A stretch of 64,000 bases of DNA from Eutreptiella sp. 'Long Island Sound 2002'. Its lineage: Eukaryota > Euglenozoa > Euglenophyceae > Eutreptiales > Eutreptiaceae. The stretch is from positions 64,547,725 to 64,611,724 of the forward strand of contig OZ038383.1 of the NCBI GenBank assembly GCA_964036045.1, read 5' to 3'. The notes below the pieces were generated by a model that had not been told where the DNA came from, did no database searches, and was given only the letters and a program-made list of their open reading frames with translations. Positions 1 to 11,605 of the stretch are shown here, piece by piece (position 1 is the stretch's first letter; the number at the start of each line of letters is the position of its first letter). A program made the position numbers and the translations under genes.

Positions 1-503
1 TATGTGCCTTTGTTGCCATGTAGGCTTTCTCATGGCATACAAGCGGATTGTTATGTACGTTCCTTGGTTGCCGTGTAAGCTTTCTCACGGCAATCAAACT
101 AATATTGACTTTGTCCGATGAGGGAACACAAGAGTTTGTTTGATGAGTGCACTTGCTCCATATGTGCCTCATGGCATCAAAACGTGCTTGTTATGTACGT
201 TCCTTGGTTGCCGTGTAGGCTTTCTCACAGCAATCAAACTAATATTGACTTTGTCCCATGAGGGAACACAAGTGTTTGTTTGATGAGTGCACTTGCTCCA
301 TATGTGCCTTCGTTGCCATGTAGGCTTTCTCATGGCATCAAAACGTGCTTGTTATGTGGGTACCTTGGTTGCCGTGTAGGCTTTCTCACGGCAATGAATC
401 AAACTAATATTGACTTTGTCCGATGAGGGAACACAAGTGTTTGTTTGATGAGTGCACTTGCTCCATATGTGCCTTTGTTGCCATGTAGGCTTTCTCACGG
501 CAA
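1..503. repeat. tandem repeat of ~140-165 bp with hairpins
   Basis: Four units start near positions 1, 161, 301 and 466, each beginning TATGTGCCT. Each full unit holds two hairpins with the same ten-base loop (TAGGCTTTCT) and different arms: TGCCATG/CATGGCA in one, TTGCCGTG/CACGGCAA in the other. The arms change together, so pairing is kept. The spacer between units is nearly identical. No coding frame is supported. The block lies just upstream of the Helitron; whether it is part of it is unknown. Confidence 0.85.
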
Positions 504-643
504 TCAAGCCATTTCACTTTCCAACGAGAAACACCTATGATGTTTGACCATGCTATGGTTAGTTCCCAATTTGTGTCCCTTTATGGACGCTTAGGTGCTT
601 TTTCTTTCACCATCCTTTGGTGTGGATTTCATTATTTGGACAC

Positions 644-3600
644 ATGCCTACGCCTTCACTGACTGACAAAGATTGTCATGATGTGGCTCGCCTATGGGGA
701 TGGAAGTGGGTACGTCAAGACAACCAAGACATGAAGGCCAAGGCGGTCATGCGGTAGACTTGTGCATCTTGTGGAGAATCCAAGAATGTGCGGTTCGACA
801 ATATGAAGAAGTTTGGTCCGGGAAAGCACAAGTGTTCAAAACAATCTCCACCACAAGGGAAAGAGGATAATGCGAAAGCAAAGGACGGTCGCCCATCCGT
901 CAGTACGTTGCATTGCAATCAACTTGCGGCCGAATATGGATGTGATTGGTTGGGGGTGCTTGTGGACAACGTCGTGCATGTAGACGACTCCCTCATTTCC
1001 TCAATTCGTGTGATGCGTTGGCAATGTTGGGGTTGTACCACCAATTTTGATCGTACATACAACATGATGAAGAGTCGAGGCTTTGTTTGCTCCACATGTA
1101 ACGCATCACAATGTAAGCAGGACAAAAAGCGCGCAGGGAAAGCGGGCTCAAAGGAGAAGAAGCAACGGGCGGGGCAAGCGGGTGGTGTGGTGGCATCCCG
1201 AGAGGACAAGCAGCGGGCAGGGCAAGCGGGCTCCAAGGAGGACAAGCAACGGGCAGGGCAAGCGGGCTCCAAGGAGAAGAAGCAACGGGCGGGGCAAGCG
1301 GGTGGTGTGGTGGCATCCCGAGAGGACAAGCAGCGGGCGGGACAGGCTAGCCCTAAGAAGGACAAGCAGCGGGCGGGGCAAACGGGAGGCCAAGCAGACG
1401 CTAAGGAGGATAAGCAAAGGGCAGGGCAAGCTGGGGCCGTTAGACGTGCTTTGACTTATGCGCGTGAAACGTTGGCAAGCCAGTCAACGCAAGCCATTCA
1501 GCACATGTGGGAGAGAGGCGATGAGATAGAACCGTCCGGTTCCGTTGTGGATGAAGATGAAGAAGCCATGCTGCAATCGGTTGCAGGCCCATCAACCGAT
1601 GAGTTTACGGGATCAAACGTTGGGACATACCTTGCTGCAACTGTGAGAGGCTTTTGGGAGCTAACTGGGATGGATAGATTTCCAGTTCAACCCGCAGTCA
1701 ATTTAGAGAGTTGTGAGCCTTTGGAGGCGTTGGTGCGAGCTATCCTGGATGAGAAGGTGGGCACCGCGGATATGGTGGCGTTGGCGAAAGAGTGGCACAA
1801 AAAAGTGGGAGTGTGCGATGACATTCAATCTTGCGGGTGCTGCGGAGTGAGGGACTTCCAACAAGTGAAGGAAGTGGAGGTATCCAAGTTGGATCTTTTA
1901 AAGTTGGATTCAGAACAAGTGTCATGGTACCATGCGATTCCCATTGAGTATCGCAAGTATGCTGCGGTCTTTGAACAGGGCACAAGGCTATATTGGTTGC
2001 ACCATGATCTTGTATCTAATGGTGTAGTGCAATTATGTAATTCATGTCATCGGAGTTTGTTTCATCCAAAGAAAGGTCAAGTGCCACCAAATGCCATTGC
2101 TAGTGGCAAGCATTTTGGTAAGCGATGCCACTTACCGGAGTTAACAGATTTGGAGGAGCGAATGTTGGGACGGGTGCGGACGACGGTAAACACCGTGAAG
2201 CTTGTTAGTGCCAAGAATGGTGCAACATCGCAATGGGGTGTTCGAGGGCATGCCATTTCTGTACCGCATGATGGACCCGAAGTGTTGGCAGCACGTCTAC
2301 CGGATGTAGAGGCTCTTGTGGGTACAAAGGTCATTTTTGTGGGACCGCGCCGTGATGCGGAGGCTATGCGTCGTGATCAACACTGCAAAGAACGAGTAGA
2401 GCGAATCTTCACACCGCGAGGGGATCGATTGGTTCAATGGTTGCGAGTTTTGAAAGTGATCAATCCGGAATATGCCAGCGTTGAAATCTTGGAGGTTGCA
2501 CCACCTGAAGTGGTAGATTTTCCAAATGCCATATTTGACAATATGTCCATTGGTGATCATCCAGATGTGATTGCAGCCGAAAAGCAATCCGGTGCGGACA
2601 TTGCAGCAGCAAGAAAAGGTGACTTGGATGATGGTGAGGTAATATCGGATGTTGTTGTGCTGTCGGATGGAGCATTATTGAATAGAGATGGGAATGATGT
2701 GCCACAGGTTCTTCAATCTATCAAGGAGATGCTAGCCGCCCGTCGTAGCAATATAGTTCGACGAGAAGAAGTTGCCATGAACGAGTTTGAGGCCAATGAC
2801 CGCCTTTTGACGTTGTCCTTTCCCTCGTTGTTTATGTTTGGAAGTGGTATCAAGCGGCCATGTGGAGTTTCGGAAGCGGATACAAGGCACATGTTGTTGC
2901 AATATGATAATCGCTTTGCTGAAGCCCGCGACTTTTGTTTGTTGCTCTTTAATCAAAAGTTTCGCCACACAGCGTTGCGAAGCGTCAGGGACGCCATTTA
3001 TGCCAATCCCAATGGAATGAAGGCATTTGAGACGGCCATCAACACGCCCAATCTTGAGGAAGATTTGAAGAAGGCAGAAGCAAACCCCCAAGGAAAAGAA
3101 GCGCGACACCTTGTGCACACATTCATGCCTTTGTTCCGGACTTGCCATGCAGCGGTACCCTTCAGCACTTCGGAGCGGTATGCCGTGATGGGGAAGATGA
3201 ATAGTATGATGCTGTTCTTTGGGCCTCCAAGTCTCTTCTACGCGGTTGCACCAAATGATATAGACAACGAGTTGTCTTTATGTTTGTCGATGGGTGATCG
3301 CCAAGCCCGTGTTCCATTGCCGGAGGTTTCGCGGCGATTTGAAGCGTTATCCAAGAACCCTGTGGCCGCCGCACGCATTTTTGAGCGACAAGTGCGGACT
3401 TTCTTGGAGGTTTTGCTAGGTCTTCCGAGTTCCAAGCAAACCAAGAAAGATCGTGCGGTGTGCAACCGGAAGAAGGGTCTATTTGGTACATGCGCGGCCC
3501 ATTGCACATGCTACGAGTGCCAAGGCCGAGGCTCTCTCCATTTCCATGGTCTCTTTTGGGGTGGCATTCCCCCATGGTTGTTGGACATGGTTGTGGGGAA

Positions 3601-4789
3601 TAGCGAGCTTGTGAAAGCTGTGGCCATCGTGTTGGATCAACAAATATGTGCCGCATTGGATGCCCATATTCACCGGGATTATGAGCATAGACTGAAGCAC
3701 AAGGTTGACGCCCCACGTATGCTAGAGGAGAAGCAACTTTTGCCTCCATTGTCGGATGACCCCCATGAAGCGGCACGGGAAATTGAACAGTTTGCCTCCA
3801 AGGTCTTTGGACACATTCAATTCCACAGGTGTCTCATTGCTAGTTGCGGTAAACCACCAGGAGGAAAGAGCGGGTGCCGTTTTGGGTTGCCTCGTGCAGC
3901 GGGAGAAGGGTACAGTGAAACACGGCCACGTTTCTTTGTGGCGTATCATACTCCTTCAGGAAGACACAACATCCGGATGTATGACTCGGAAGTAGAATTT
4001 GATGCCAATGATGAAAACGTAAGCTGTGTTCTCGTCATATGGGAGTTGCGGCGGCCACATCCTTGTGATGGACGTGTGGTTGAAACCAACAAACTCTTGA
4101 CCTACCTGTATGCTAGCAACACAAATGTGCAATTCCTCAGAGGTGAAGACGTGCTAGTTGCTGTGGCAAAATACGTTGTTGGTTACTGTAGCAAGAATCC
4201 GGTAAAGATTGCCAATGTGTTGAGCACGATTCGTCAAGTGACTCGTGAGGTGGACAAAATGGACACCACGGAGTTTGCACAACCCGGAGAGAAGGAGGCC
4301 TTGATGCTAAAGCGCATCATCAACTCGTTGGACAAGAAGGTGGAATTTAGTGCGCAAATGGCAGCCGTCTCCTTGTTGGGATATCCCTCATGGCATTGCT
4401 CTCACAAGTTTGCAGTTGTGCATCCTTGGAGCACTGTAGCCACCATTCCTACTTTATTCAGTGGAATGTTGGAAGATGGAGGCGGGGAGAGTACGAGTGA
4501 TGATGAACATCATGCAGACATGCACAATATTTGTGTAGACGCGCCATCCATTTCGTCATCTGGCTCGGATGTGGTGGATGATGATCCCTTGGCAACATCA
4601 AATGTTGATATGCAGCAAGCATCACAAACGCCAACACATCCGCCTCCCAATGACAATGGCACAGGTTCTTCAGAGGATGAACAAGAAGACAAACAATACT
4701 TTTGTGGAACACTTGAACTCTGTGACAATGGATGTGGCGCAATCCGATGCGGATGCAACATGCCGAGCGTACCTTTACACAGTGGGTGA
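644..4789 (+). pseudogene. Helitron Rep N-terminal part, HUH/Y2 nickase
   Basis: The ATG at 644 is the best start: codons 1-37 read a Trp-rich N-terminus, then TAG at 755 interrupts, and the same frame resumes with a CASCG zinc-knuckle-like motif and runs 1,333 codons from 788. Residues ~160-263 are a basic repeat built on KQRAGQAG. Residues ~397-509 resemble the DUF6570 region found next to Helitron Rep domains. The nickase motif is the His-Phe-His at 3539-3547 (residue ~966). Two catalytic tyrosines sit as YxxxY at 4172-4186 (residue ~1177), the usual Y2 arrangement. Rep cuts and rejoins the element's single strand during rolling-circle movement. The acidic end after ~4500 runs into a frameshift near 4700-4780, after which the protein continues in another frame. 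Confidence 0.9.
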
Positions 4790-5804
4790 AGGATTGGAAG
4801 CCAAGCCAATTGCTGTCACGCCCGCCATCAATTATGCTTGTCGTGGGAAGCGGCTTAGGGCCCTTGGCGCTCTTGAGTATTATTGTCTCATCAAAGTAGA
4901 GCAACGGCGTGCAACGGACCCTATTGAAGTTACCGATGGAGTCAATGATGGACGCCCCGAAAATGCCATGTTTGATTTCCATCCCCGGCATGTGCTTGAT
5001 GATAGTAATTACGTGCAATAACTAGTGTCACAATCTAGGTGCCCTATCTTGGCAGGGAAGCGCATGCCTGTGTGGCCCGGTGTGGATGGTAGTGCTCGCA
5101 CAAGGAAGGCGTGGGCCAAGTTTGTCATGTGCAATTTTGTTCCTTGGGATATCGAACTACCGCCCCAGATCACTTGGAACGATTACTTGCAATGGGAGGA
5201 ACATTGCAAGACCGCACATGCAAGCTACTTGGAGCGCAGTCGGCATTCCATGGTTGTCCCGTTGAAGACGATGGGGCACTATGATCGCTTGCGAAAGTCA
5301 TTGACGGATGACATTCGAAAGCGTTGTAGGAAGATTTGGGGTGTGAGGCACCCGTTGGATGTTGATTTCAACGCGGGTCAGGAGATGGCGGAGCTGAAGG
5401 AAACGAGAACGGAGGTGAAAGATACCAAGTTCGCCGAAGCGGTGCAGGATATGCAAGAAGCATTTCAAAGAGCCCAAAACGCAACTAAAAAAGGACGTTC
5501 GGCTTCAAGTGAGGAGTTTGATATTCTCAAAGAAGCCTTGAATTTGCAATTGGGGTTGGCACCGGCAATGAGTCATGCCTCACGGGAAAAAGAAACAAAG
5601 TTTCTTTATGCTTTGGGAGATGATGATCATTACCCACATGGAGATGATATTTACTCCCATGCCCAAAGAGTATTCGATGATATCAAGGCTGAGGAGGAGT
5701 CACCGGAGACAAATGTTTCTTCCACATGTGCTGTCACACCGGATCAACAGGAAGTCCAGATCAAGAAGAGATCATCGACAGGATCACAAATTACGTGCGG
5801 TTAG
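4569..5804 (+). pseudogene. Helitron Rep-helicase linker, broken
   Basis: This is the middle of the Helitron protein, in the +1-shifted frame. A stop (TAA, 5019-5021) divides it; the same frame continues from 5025 without other damage. The first part (4700-5018) reads like coding continuation of the Rep region, and 5025-5770 holds a Trp-containing segment and a charged helical stretch between Rep and helicase. No catalytic motif is visible. It overlaps the helicase segment, with the frame changing near 5745-5770. Frame-consistent coding on both sides of the stop suggests a single nonsense mutation in a once continuous gene. Confidence 0.75.
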
Positions 5805-7654
5805 AGGCCACATGCGACTCATCCGCAAAGCCAATTGCACCTTTAGTCTTCCTGCATGCTGGCGGAGGAACGGGAAAGAGTTGGGTGGCACGGGAAATCC
5901 ATGCAAGATTACGACAAAGCTTTGGTTGGAACGTTGTGCGATTTGTTGCTCCATCAGGAATCGCATCAAGTAATCTAGCAAGGGGATCTACCATCCATCA
6001 TGCATTGGGGCTTGCTGTTTTTGATGGAGACAGTGAAACGCTACAATGCGAGAGCGACAAGGCAAAGTTGCACCGCTTGCGTAAACTTTTTGAAGGTTGC
6101 AAAGTGTTGATAGTGGATGAAGTCTCAATGGTTGGTTGTTGCATGCTACGGGATATTAATAGCCGCCTATGTGAGATCATGCAATGCCAAGATAAACCAT
6201 TTGGTGGTATGTGTGGGGTATTGATGGGTGATTTCGTGCAATTAACGCCTGTTGTTCAAACGGAATTGTTTGGATCCGTAAAAGTCCAAGTTGGTGGGCA
6301 AGACTTGAATGATGTATTTGGCCGGGAATTGTTCCAAAAGTTTGATGAGGTGAGTCTCGTGAAACAACATAGAGCCACGGATCCACAATATGCTGCATCG
6401 GTATCCGCCTTCCGTGAGTGGACCACTAGTGCTATGCAAACACGCATGGAATTATTGGATACCATCGTGGAAATCACCCCATAGGAATGCAAGGACCCTA
6501 CCCGGCAAGAAACCACAATCGTTAGCACTGATCAGAAGACCGTTCACGCTGTGAATGAAGTCATGCTTCAACGATTTGCTATTGCTCGAGGATTCCCCAT
6601 TATAGCTTGGAGGTTGCCATTGGTTGACAAGTATGAAAAGAAGTTTGGACACAATTCAAATTTCATATATGACACGATGAAAGACATGACTGCATACTTT
6701 GTCCCACAAGCACCTTGTTGCCTCACAAGCAATTTAAGACCAGAGAAAGGATTGTCCAACGGCACCCAAGGACGGTTGCATAGCATTGTCCTGCATGCCG
6801 ATGAAGCGCAAAGTAGAACGCAAGAGATCCGTGATGCGCGTGCTGGTACTGTAGTGATGCTTGAGTTCCCACCATTTTGTGTCACGATTGCCATTGATGC
6901 TTCGGGCTTAAGTGCAGGTGGAATGCAAAATGAGGATGCATCAAAGGTCGTTGTTCCTCTCATGCAAGTGCAACGCAAGATCAACATTCATCGGTACATT
7001 GCTGTGCGCATCAAAGGCGGTGGGTCTTTGTACACTCACGCACATCCCTTCCGATTGACCTTTGGATCAACATATCATGGGGTGCAATGTAGGTCAATGG
7101 ATAAAATCATCTTGGTCGTGGATGACAAGAGCCTACCTGCGTTGACGTACAACGCCTTCTACGTGGGCATTAGCCGGGCGCGCACAGGTGATGGTCTTCG
7201 TGTTATTCGCTTGCGGAACCATCAAGAGGCACCGGAAGATTGGCGGGGTCGATTGAAGTCACTTGTTCCCAAAGTCATGGTTGTTCGATATATGTTGAAA
7301 ACGAGCTATGAGAATGCTCACAACTTGTTGAAGGCCATGTACCGTGAATGGGATATTGACTACGACATGAGAGGCCACGACAAGAGAATCCGTCGCAAGG
7401 GATCCAAGAAGTCCCCTAAAAAAGGAACATTTCCTTGCGGCAGGCAATGTGGTCGGGTGTTCACCACTCCACATCATCGGCGACTGCATGAAGCAAATTG
7501 CAAACATGATCCCAGCAATGCTGGCCAAGAAGAGAATGTACAACATGCTTCCATCGTCCAGCCCCACTCCAGTGGCAAACGAGCAATCAACATATACACC
7601 ATCTCCAGCAGCCCGCAAAAGGCAATGTACGGGTACAGATACACACACCAGTGA
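5726..7654 (+). pseudogene. Helitron PIF1-like helicase domain
   Basis: A superfamily 1B 5'-3' DNA helicase that would unwind DNA during Helitron transposition. Walker A (GGGTGKS) is at 5861-5881. Walker B (LIVDEVSMV) is near 6106-6130. Motif III (GDFVQLTPV) and the KQHR motif follow. Motif VI (YVGISRART) is near 7160-7190. TAG at 6482 interrupts between motif IV and the C-terminal half; the frame continues intact from 6485. Near 7435-7500 a Cys/Cys/His/Cys pattern (PCGRQCGRVF, then HRRLHEANC) looks like a C2HC zinc finger. The frame is lost near 7500-7560, where the protein moves to the frame that carries the J-domain. Confidence 0.92.
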
Positions 7655-8270
7655 AAGACAAGAAATGGGAGGGGATATCATTGACACTGTGCTACAACCC
7701 GCATTGGATGAAGACACTTTCATCAACGCCGCTTCTGAAGCACGAACGTTGCTAGATGAACGAGGACAACAAAGACTAGAACGGAAAGAAAAGCAACGTG
7801 TACGTGACAATGAAATCTCACCCACCGCACCTTCAAAGCGGAGACACCGCTCATCCACATCAACACCGGCAACAACATGCCATGCAACTTCACCTCCCAA
7901 AGCCTCCTCACTATCGCCACAAACCACCGCACCCCCAGCACGTGCAACGCCCATCCAATCATCGTCATCATCTTCTTCTTCCTCCCAATCAATGCATAGT
8001 CCTCCTACACCTTGGGTTCCATGCCACATTTCCGCCGTGCCGGGATCCAGATTGGTTGAAATTGGATCACTATTGTCGAAGTCCAAGGACAAGGTCGCCA
8101 TGGCTGAAACTCTACTGGGTGCCACAGGTGCTCAAGATGTTCGCAAACATTACTTGAAGCTCAGTGTTCAACTGCATCCTGACAAGTCTAAAGACTCTTG
8201 GGCGACGGATCGCTTTCAATTGCTTTTGAAGGCATATAATCTCTTGAAGGACAAGTATAAATTGCATTGA
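7449..8270 (+). pseudogene. Helitron C-terminal tail with J-domain
   Basis: This frame continues the Helitron protein after a frameshift near 7500-7560 and ends at TGA 8268-8270. It begins with a Ser/Thr/Pro-rich linker that includes a run of nine serines. The last ~45 residues match the core of a DnaJ J-domain: a basic helix (VRKHYLKLSVQ), the invariant HPD at 8175-8183, and a final helix (RFQLLLKAYNLLKDKYK). In known J-proteins HPD stimulates the ATPase of Hsp70. A J-domain fused to a Helitron helicase is not part of the usual architecture. It could recruit host Hsp70, or be a captured host exon; the sequence cannot decide. Helix I of the J-domain is weak. Confidence 0.7.
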
Positions 8271-8439
8271 AAAGCTTCGTATGTGCTTCGCCTCAACCGA
8301 CCCGACTCAAGTAATAGCAATGGCGTGAGCTTCGCAGCCGGTGACGCCGGTAAAATATAGTCATTTGCGGATGCTTGCCAAAGGTCGAAGGGTGTTTCAC
8401 ATTTTGGACTTTGTGGGGTCAAGAAACATGGGTATCGGC

Positions 8440-9935
8440 TTTTTACAAGTTGCACTCTTTTGAAGAAGGGATGTTCAGAGTGGGCAAGTGGGCTTTCCCT
8501 TGCTGCTAAACAAAGCATTGGCTGGAATCAAAAAGCAAGGAGTGGGCGTTTGGACAAGGTGGACTTTGGCATGTTCAGAGTGGGCAAGTGGGCTTTCCCT
8601 TGCTGTTGAACAAAGCATTAGCCAGAGTCAAGAAGCATGGATTGGACGATTGTACAAGGTGGACTTTGTAAAAGAGGGGCATGTTCCGAGTGGGCAAGTG
8701 GGCTTTCACTTGCCGTTGAACAAAGCATTGAAGTGGGGTCAAGAAACATGGATATGGGCTTTTTATAAGTTGCACTCTTTTGAAAAGGGATGTTCTGAGT
8801 GGGCAAGTGGGCTTTCCCTTGCTACTCAACAAAGCCTTGGCTACAGTCAAGAAGCATGGATTGGACGATTGTACAAGGCGGACTTTGTAAAAGAGGGGCA
8901 TGTTCAGAGTGCGCAAGTGGGCTTTCCCTTGCTGCTGAACAAAGCATTGACGTGCGGTCAACAAACATGGATATGGCCGTTTTACAAGTGGCACTCTTTT
9001 AAAGAAGGGATGTTCAGAGTGGGCAAGTGGGCTTTCCCTTGCTGCTGAACAAAGCATTGAAGTGGGGTCAAGAAACAAGGATATGGGCTTTTTACAAGTT
9101 GCACTCTTTTGAAGAAGGGATGTTCAGAGTGGGCAAGTAGGCTTTCCCTTGGTGCTTAACAAAGCATTGGCCGGAGTCAAGAAGCATGCATAGGACGATT
9201 GTACAAGGTGGATTTTGTAAGAGAGGGGCATGTTCAGAGTGGGCAAGTGGGCTTTCCCTTGCTGATGAACAAAGCAATATGGATATGGGCGTTTTACAAG
9301 TTGCACTCTTTTGAAGAAGAAATGTTCAGAGTGGGCAAGTGGGCTTTCCCTTGCTGCTAAACAAAGCATTGACATGGGGTCATGAAATATGGACATGGAC
9401 GTTTTACAAGTTGCACTCTTTTGAAGAAGGGATGTTCACAGTGGGCAAGTGGGCTTTCCCTTGATGTTGAACAAAGCATTAGCCGAAGTCAAAAAGCACT
9501 GAAATGGGGTCAAGAGACATGGATATGGACCTTTAACCAGTTGCATTCTTTTGAAGAACGGATGTTCAGAGTGGGCAAGTGGGCTTTCCCTTGCTGCTGA
9601 ACAAAGCATTGGCCGGAGTCAAGAAGCATGGATTGAACGATTGTACAAGGTGGACTTTATAAGAGTGGGGCATGTTCAGAGTGGGCAAGTGGGCTTTCCC
9701 TTGCTGCTGAACAAAGCATTGAACTGGGGTCAAGAAACATGGATAGGGGCTTTTTACAAGTGGCACTCTTTTGAAGAAGGGATGTTCACAGTGGGCAAGT
9801 GGGCTTTCCCTTGCTGCTGAACAAGCATTGGCCGGAGTTTAGAGCATGGATTGGACGATTCTACAAGGTGGACTTTGTGGAGAGGGGCATGTTCAGAGTG
9901 GGCAAGTGGGCTTTCGCTTGCTGCTGAACAAAACT
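8440..9935. repeat. ~110-bp tandem array with alternating unit types
   Basis: Fourteen units share GCAAGTGGGCTTTCCCTTGC, a 5-bp hairpin (GCAAG/CTTGC) around a ten-base loop. Its start recurs near 8482, 8582, 8692, 8801, 8911, 9021, 9131, 9241, 9332, 9442, 9572, 9682, 9792 and 9898. Two flanking types alternate irregularly: one with GATTGGACGATTGTACAAGG, the other with AAGTGGGGTCAAGAAACATGG. This gives a loose ~220-bp higher-order unit. Short open frames cross the array but merely translate the repeat. Three more units occur at 15371-15585. Confidence 0.92.
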
Positions 9936-10265
9936 CGCAAGTGGGTCGAGAAGTTTGGAAGTGCTACTATCCATGTTGTATGTGGTTTGGCGCAACCATC
10001 ATACTTCATGGGGCACATTTTGGAAGAACCTCATGAACATGCGGATGTCTCAACATATCAGGCTTCACCCGAACTTGTGGTTTTATGCCAACGGCACGGA
10101 GGCTAGGGGGCAACGGGTGCTATGCTTTTGGCCGATGGGAAGCGCCCCCTCCGGTATACAAACAACTCATCGGAGCAGCGTAGCACCTAAGACCGGGGGA
10201 TTTACTCTAGTCCGGGGAGTAGAGTTGGGTCATTATGACCTTATGGGCTGTATCCCGACATTCCG
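9930..10265 (+). repeat. dispersed structured repeat, copy 1
   Basis: About 335 bp that recur at 15595-15935 directly after the same 110-bp array. The end contains nested complementary arms: GGTGCTATGC with GCGTAGCACC (one G-T pair), inside it CCGATGGG with CTCATCGG, and further on GGTCAT with ATGACC. It has no convincing frame. It could be the end of a non-autonomous element whose body is the tandem array. Confidence 0.75.
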
Positions 10266-11605
10266 AACATTTTTCAACTTTCCAGGCCATTTGGTCCGAC
10301 TGTTTCTTTTATTCCGAAAGTAAGTACAGGCACAAACGTGTTCAAGGCAGGACCTTTTAACATTGTCGCCTCGCCAAATTTTTTTGGTTCGTCGAACATA
10401 GTAGGATTCTCTTGAGTTGAATTACTACATGCTTTGAGCGCCAGATTGTGCAAGACGAGGCGCTATACAAATGTCGTTTGTTGCTCTTTGAAGATCCCGC
10501 CCTCGAAGCTCGGCCCCGGCACGAGGTAGCGGTTGTGACGGTCGAAACGAGCCATTGGCCCACAATACCGTCGGAACCAACGCTCGTTTCACCGGTGTAC
10601 ATCGCCCTGAAGATCCCGTGGGTACAACGGCTATCGTACCGAACAAGCGATGAGGTATTGTACGGTATTGTATGGCGTTGTTGAGTTGTTAAATGCAATC
10701 CTTGTGCGATGGGGGATTGTGACATGTTGTTGTTGTTGTTGTTGTTTGCTTAACTGTAAAAACAACCAACAATCCACACGGAATGCTCTTCGTGTGGCCC
10801 CTTGAGTTGGGGATATGGACTCAGGAATGCGGCCCCTTGAGTTGGGGATACGGACTCACAAACCATGCACTTTGATGTATGGCCCCTTGAGTTGGGGATA
10901 TGGACTGCACCCTTTCCGCAAACAAGGATGAAACACACTTACATGTTACCTTTTTCCAACTAATGAGAGTATGTGTGCCTTGTGACTATGTGCGTGCGTC
11001 AATCTTCCAACGGTTCACTCGTGGGGGGTTGGCTTTGCAACATATCTTGCATGCTCAGCTTTGGGTAACACAATTGTGGAAAGATTCAATTTCATGTCTT
11101 GTAACGGCATGCGGATTGTGAGAGGGGAAGAAGGGAATGAAAGGTGGATCGGAGGGGGGCACACGGCAACTCTTAAGATTTTCTTCTCGGCAAAGACGAG
11201 ACGCCAATAACCGCGTACATATCTCCATTCCCCCACAAGTATGCATATGGTAGAAGTGGGTTGCGCGCAGACCCCCCCCCAAACTTTGGAAGTACCCCCC
11301 CCATGTCGGTCTCCTAGCCATTTCGAACATTACCACTCCCCTCCACAATTCCCTCCCACCCTCATAGACATTTGACAAATAGGTTGAGCTAACGTTGCAC
11401 CAAAACCAGTCCTCCTACCCCCCGGATTTCTTGACCATCGAATGGTGTGGTTTGCCAATCATTTTCGTGCTCCACCCCCAAATTTTATCCGGCTACTGTC
11501 ATCATTGATGTCACTGATGCGTTGGTTTACGGATTCTTTTGTGTAATTTCTTTCCTGCCCATCCACATGGCTTTGTTGTAACAGATTACTTTACCCCAGT
11601 ACACA
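10266..11605. other. mostly unassigned interval
   Basis: An open frame at 10448-10684 (plus, 78 codons) has protein-like composition but no recognisable domain and could be an exon. A TTG microsatellite lies at ~10721-10748. Three near-identical 28-bp units beginning GGCCCCTTGAGTTGGGGATA lie at ~10796-10907, each with a CCCC/GGGG hairpin. Poly-C runs lie near 11270-11300. The rest shows nothing I can name; the promoter and any upstream exon of the next gene must lie near its right end. Confidence 0.5.

Larger units (their letters stand above)
644..8270 (+). mobile_element. Degenerate autonomous Helitron (Rep-helicase)
   Basis: One long plus-strand coding region carries, in order, a zinc-knuckle-like N-terminus, a Lys/Arg/Gly-rich repeat, a DUF6570-like region, a Helitron Rep domain (HUH and YxxxY), a PIF1-family helicase with all main motifs, a zinc finger and a J-domain. 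Rep plus PIF1 helicase on one polypeptide defines Helitrons, rolling-circle transposons. The reading frame is broken by stops at 755 (TAG), 5019 (TAA) and 6482 (TAG) and by frameshifts near 4700-4780, 5745-5770 and 7500-7560, so this copy is not expected to be active. Helitron tips (5' TC, 3' CTRR after a hairpin) could not be placed, so the coordinates give only the coding part. Confidence 0.93.

Noticed and set aside
8488-9820. Several 60-190-codon frames on both strands
   Set aside because: They follow the 110-bp repeat unit exactly and show no domain.
10448-10684. Possible small gene or exon
   Set aside because: Composition is protein-like, but there is no domain, no paralogue in the window and no clear splice partner.
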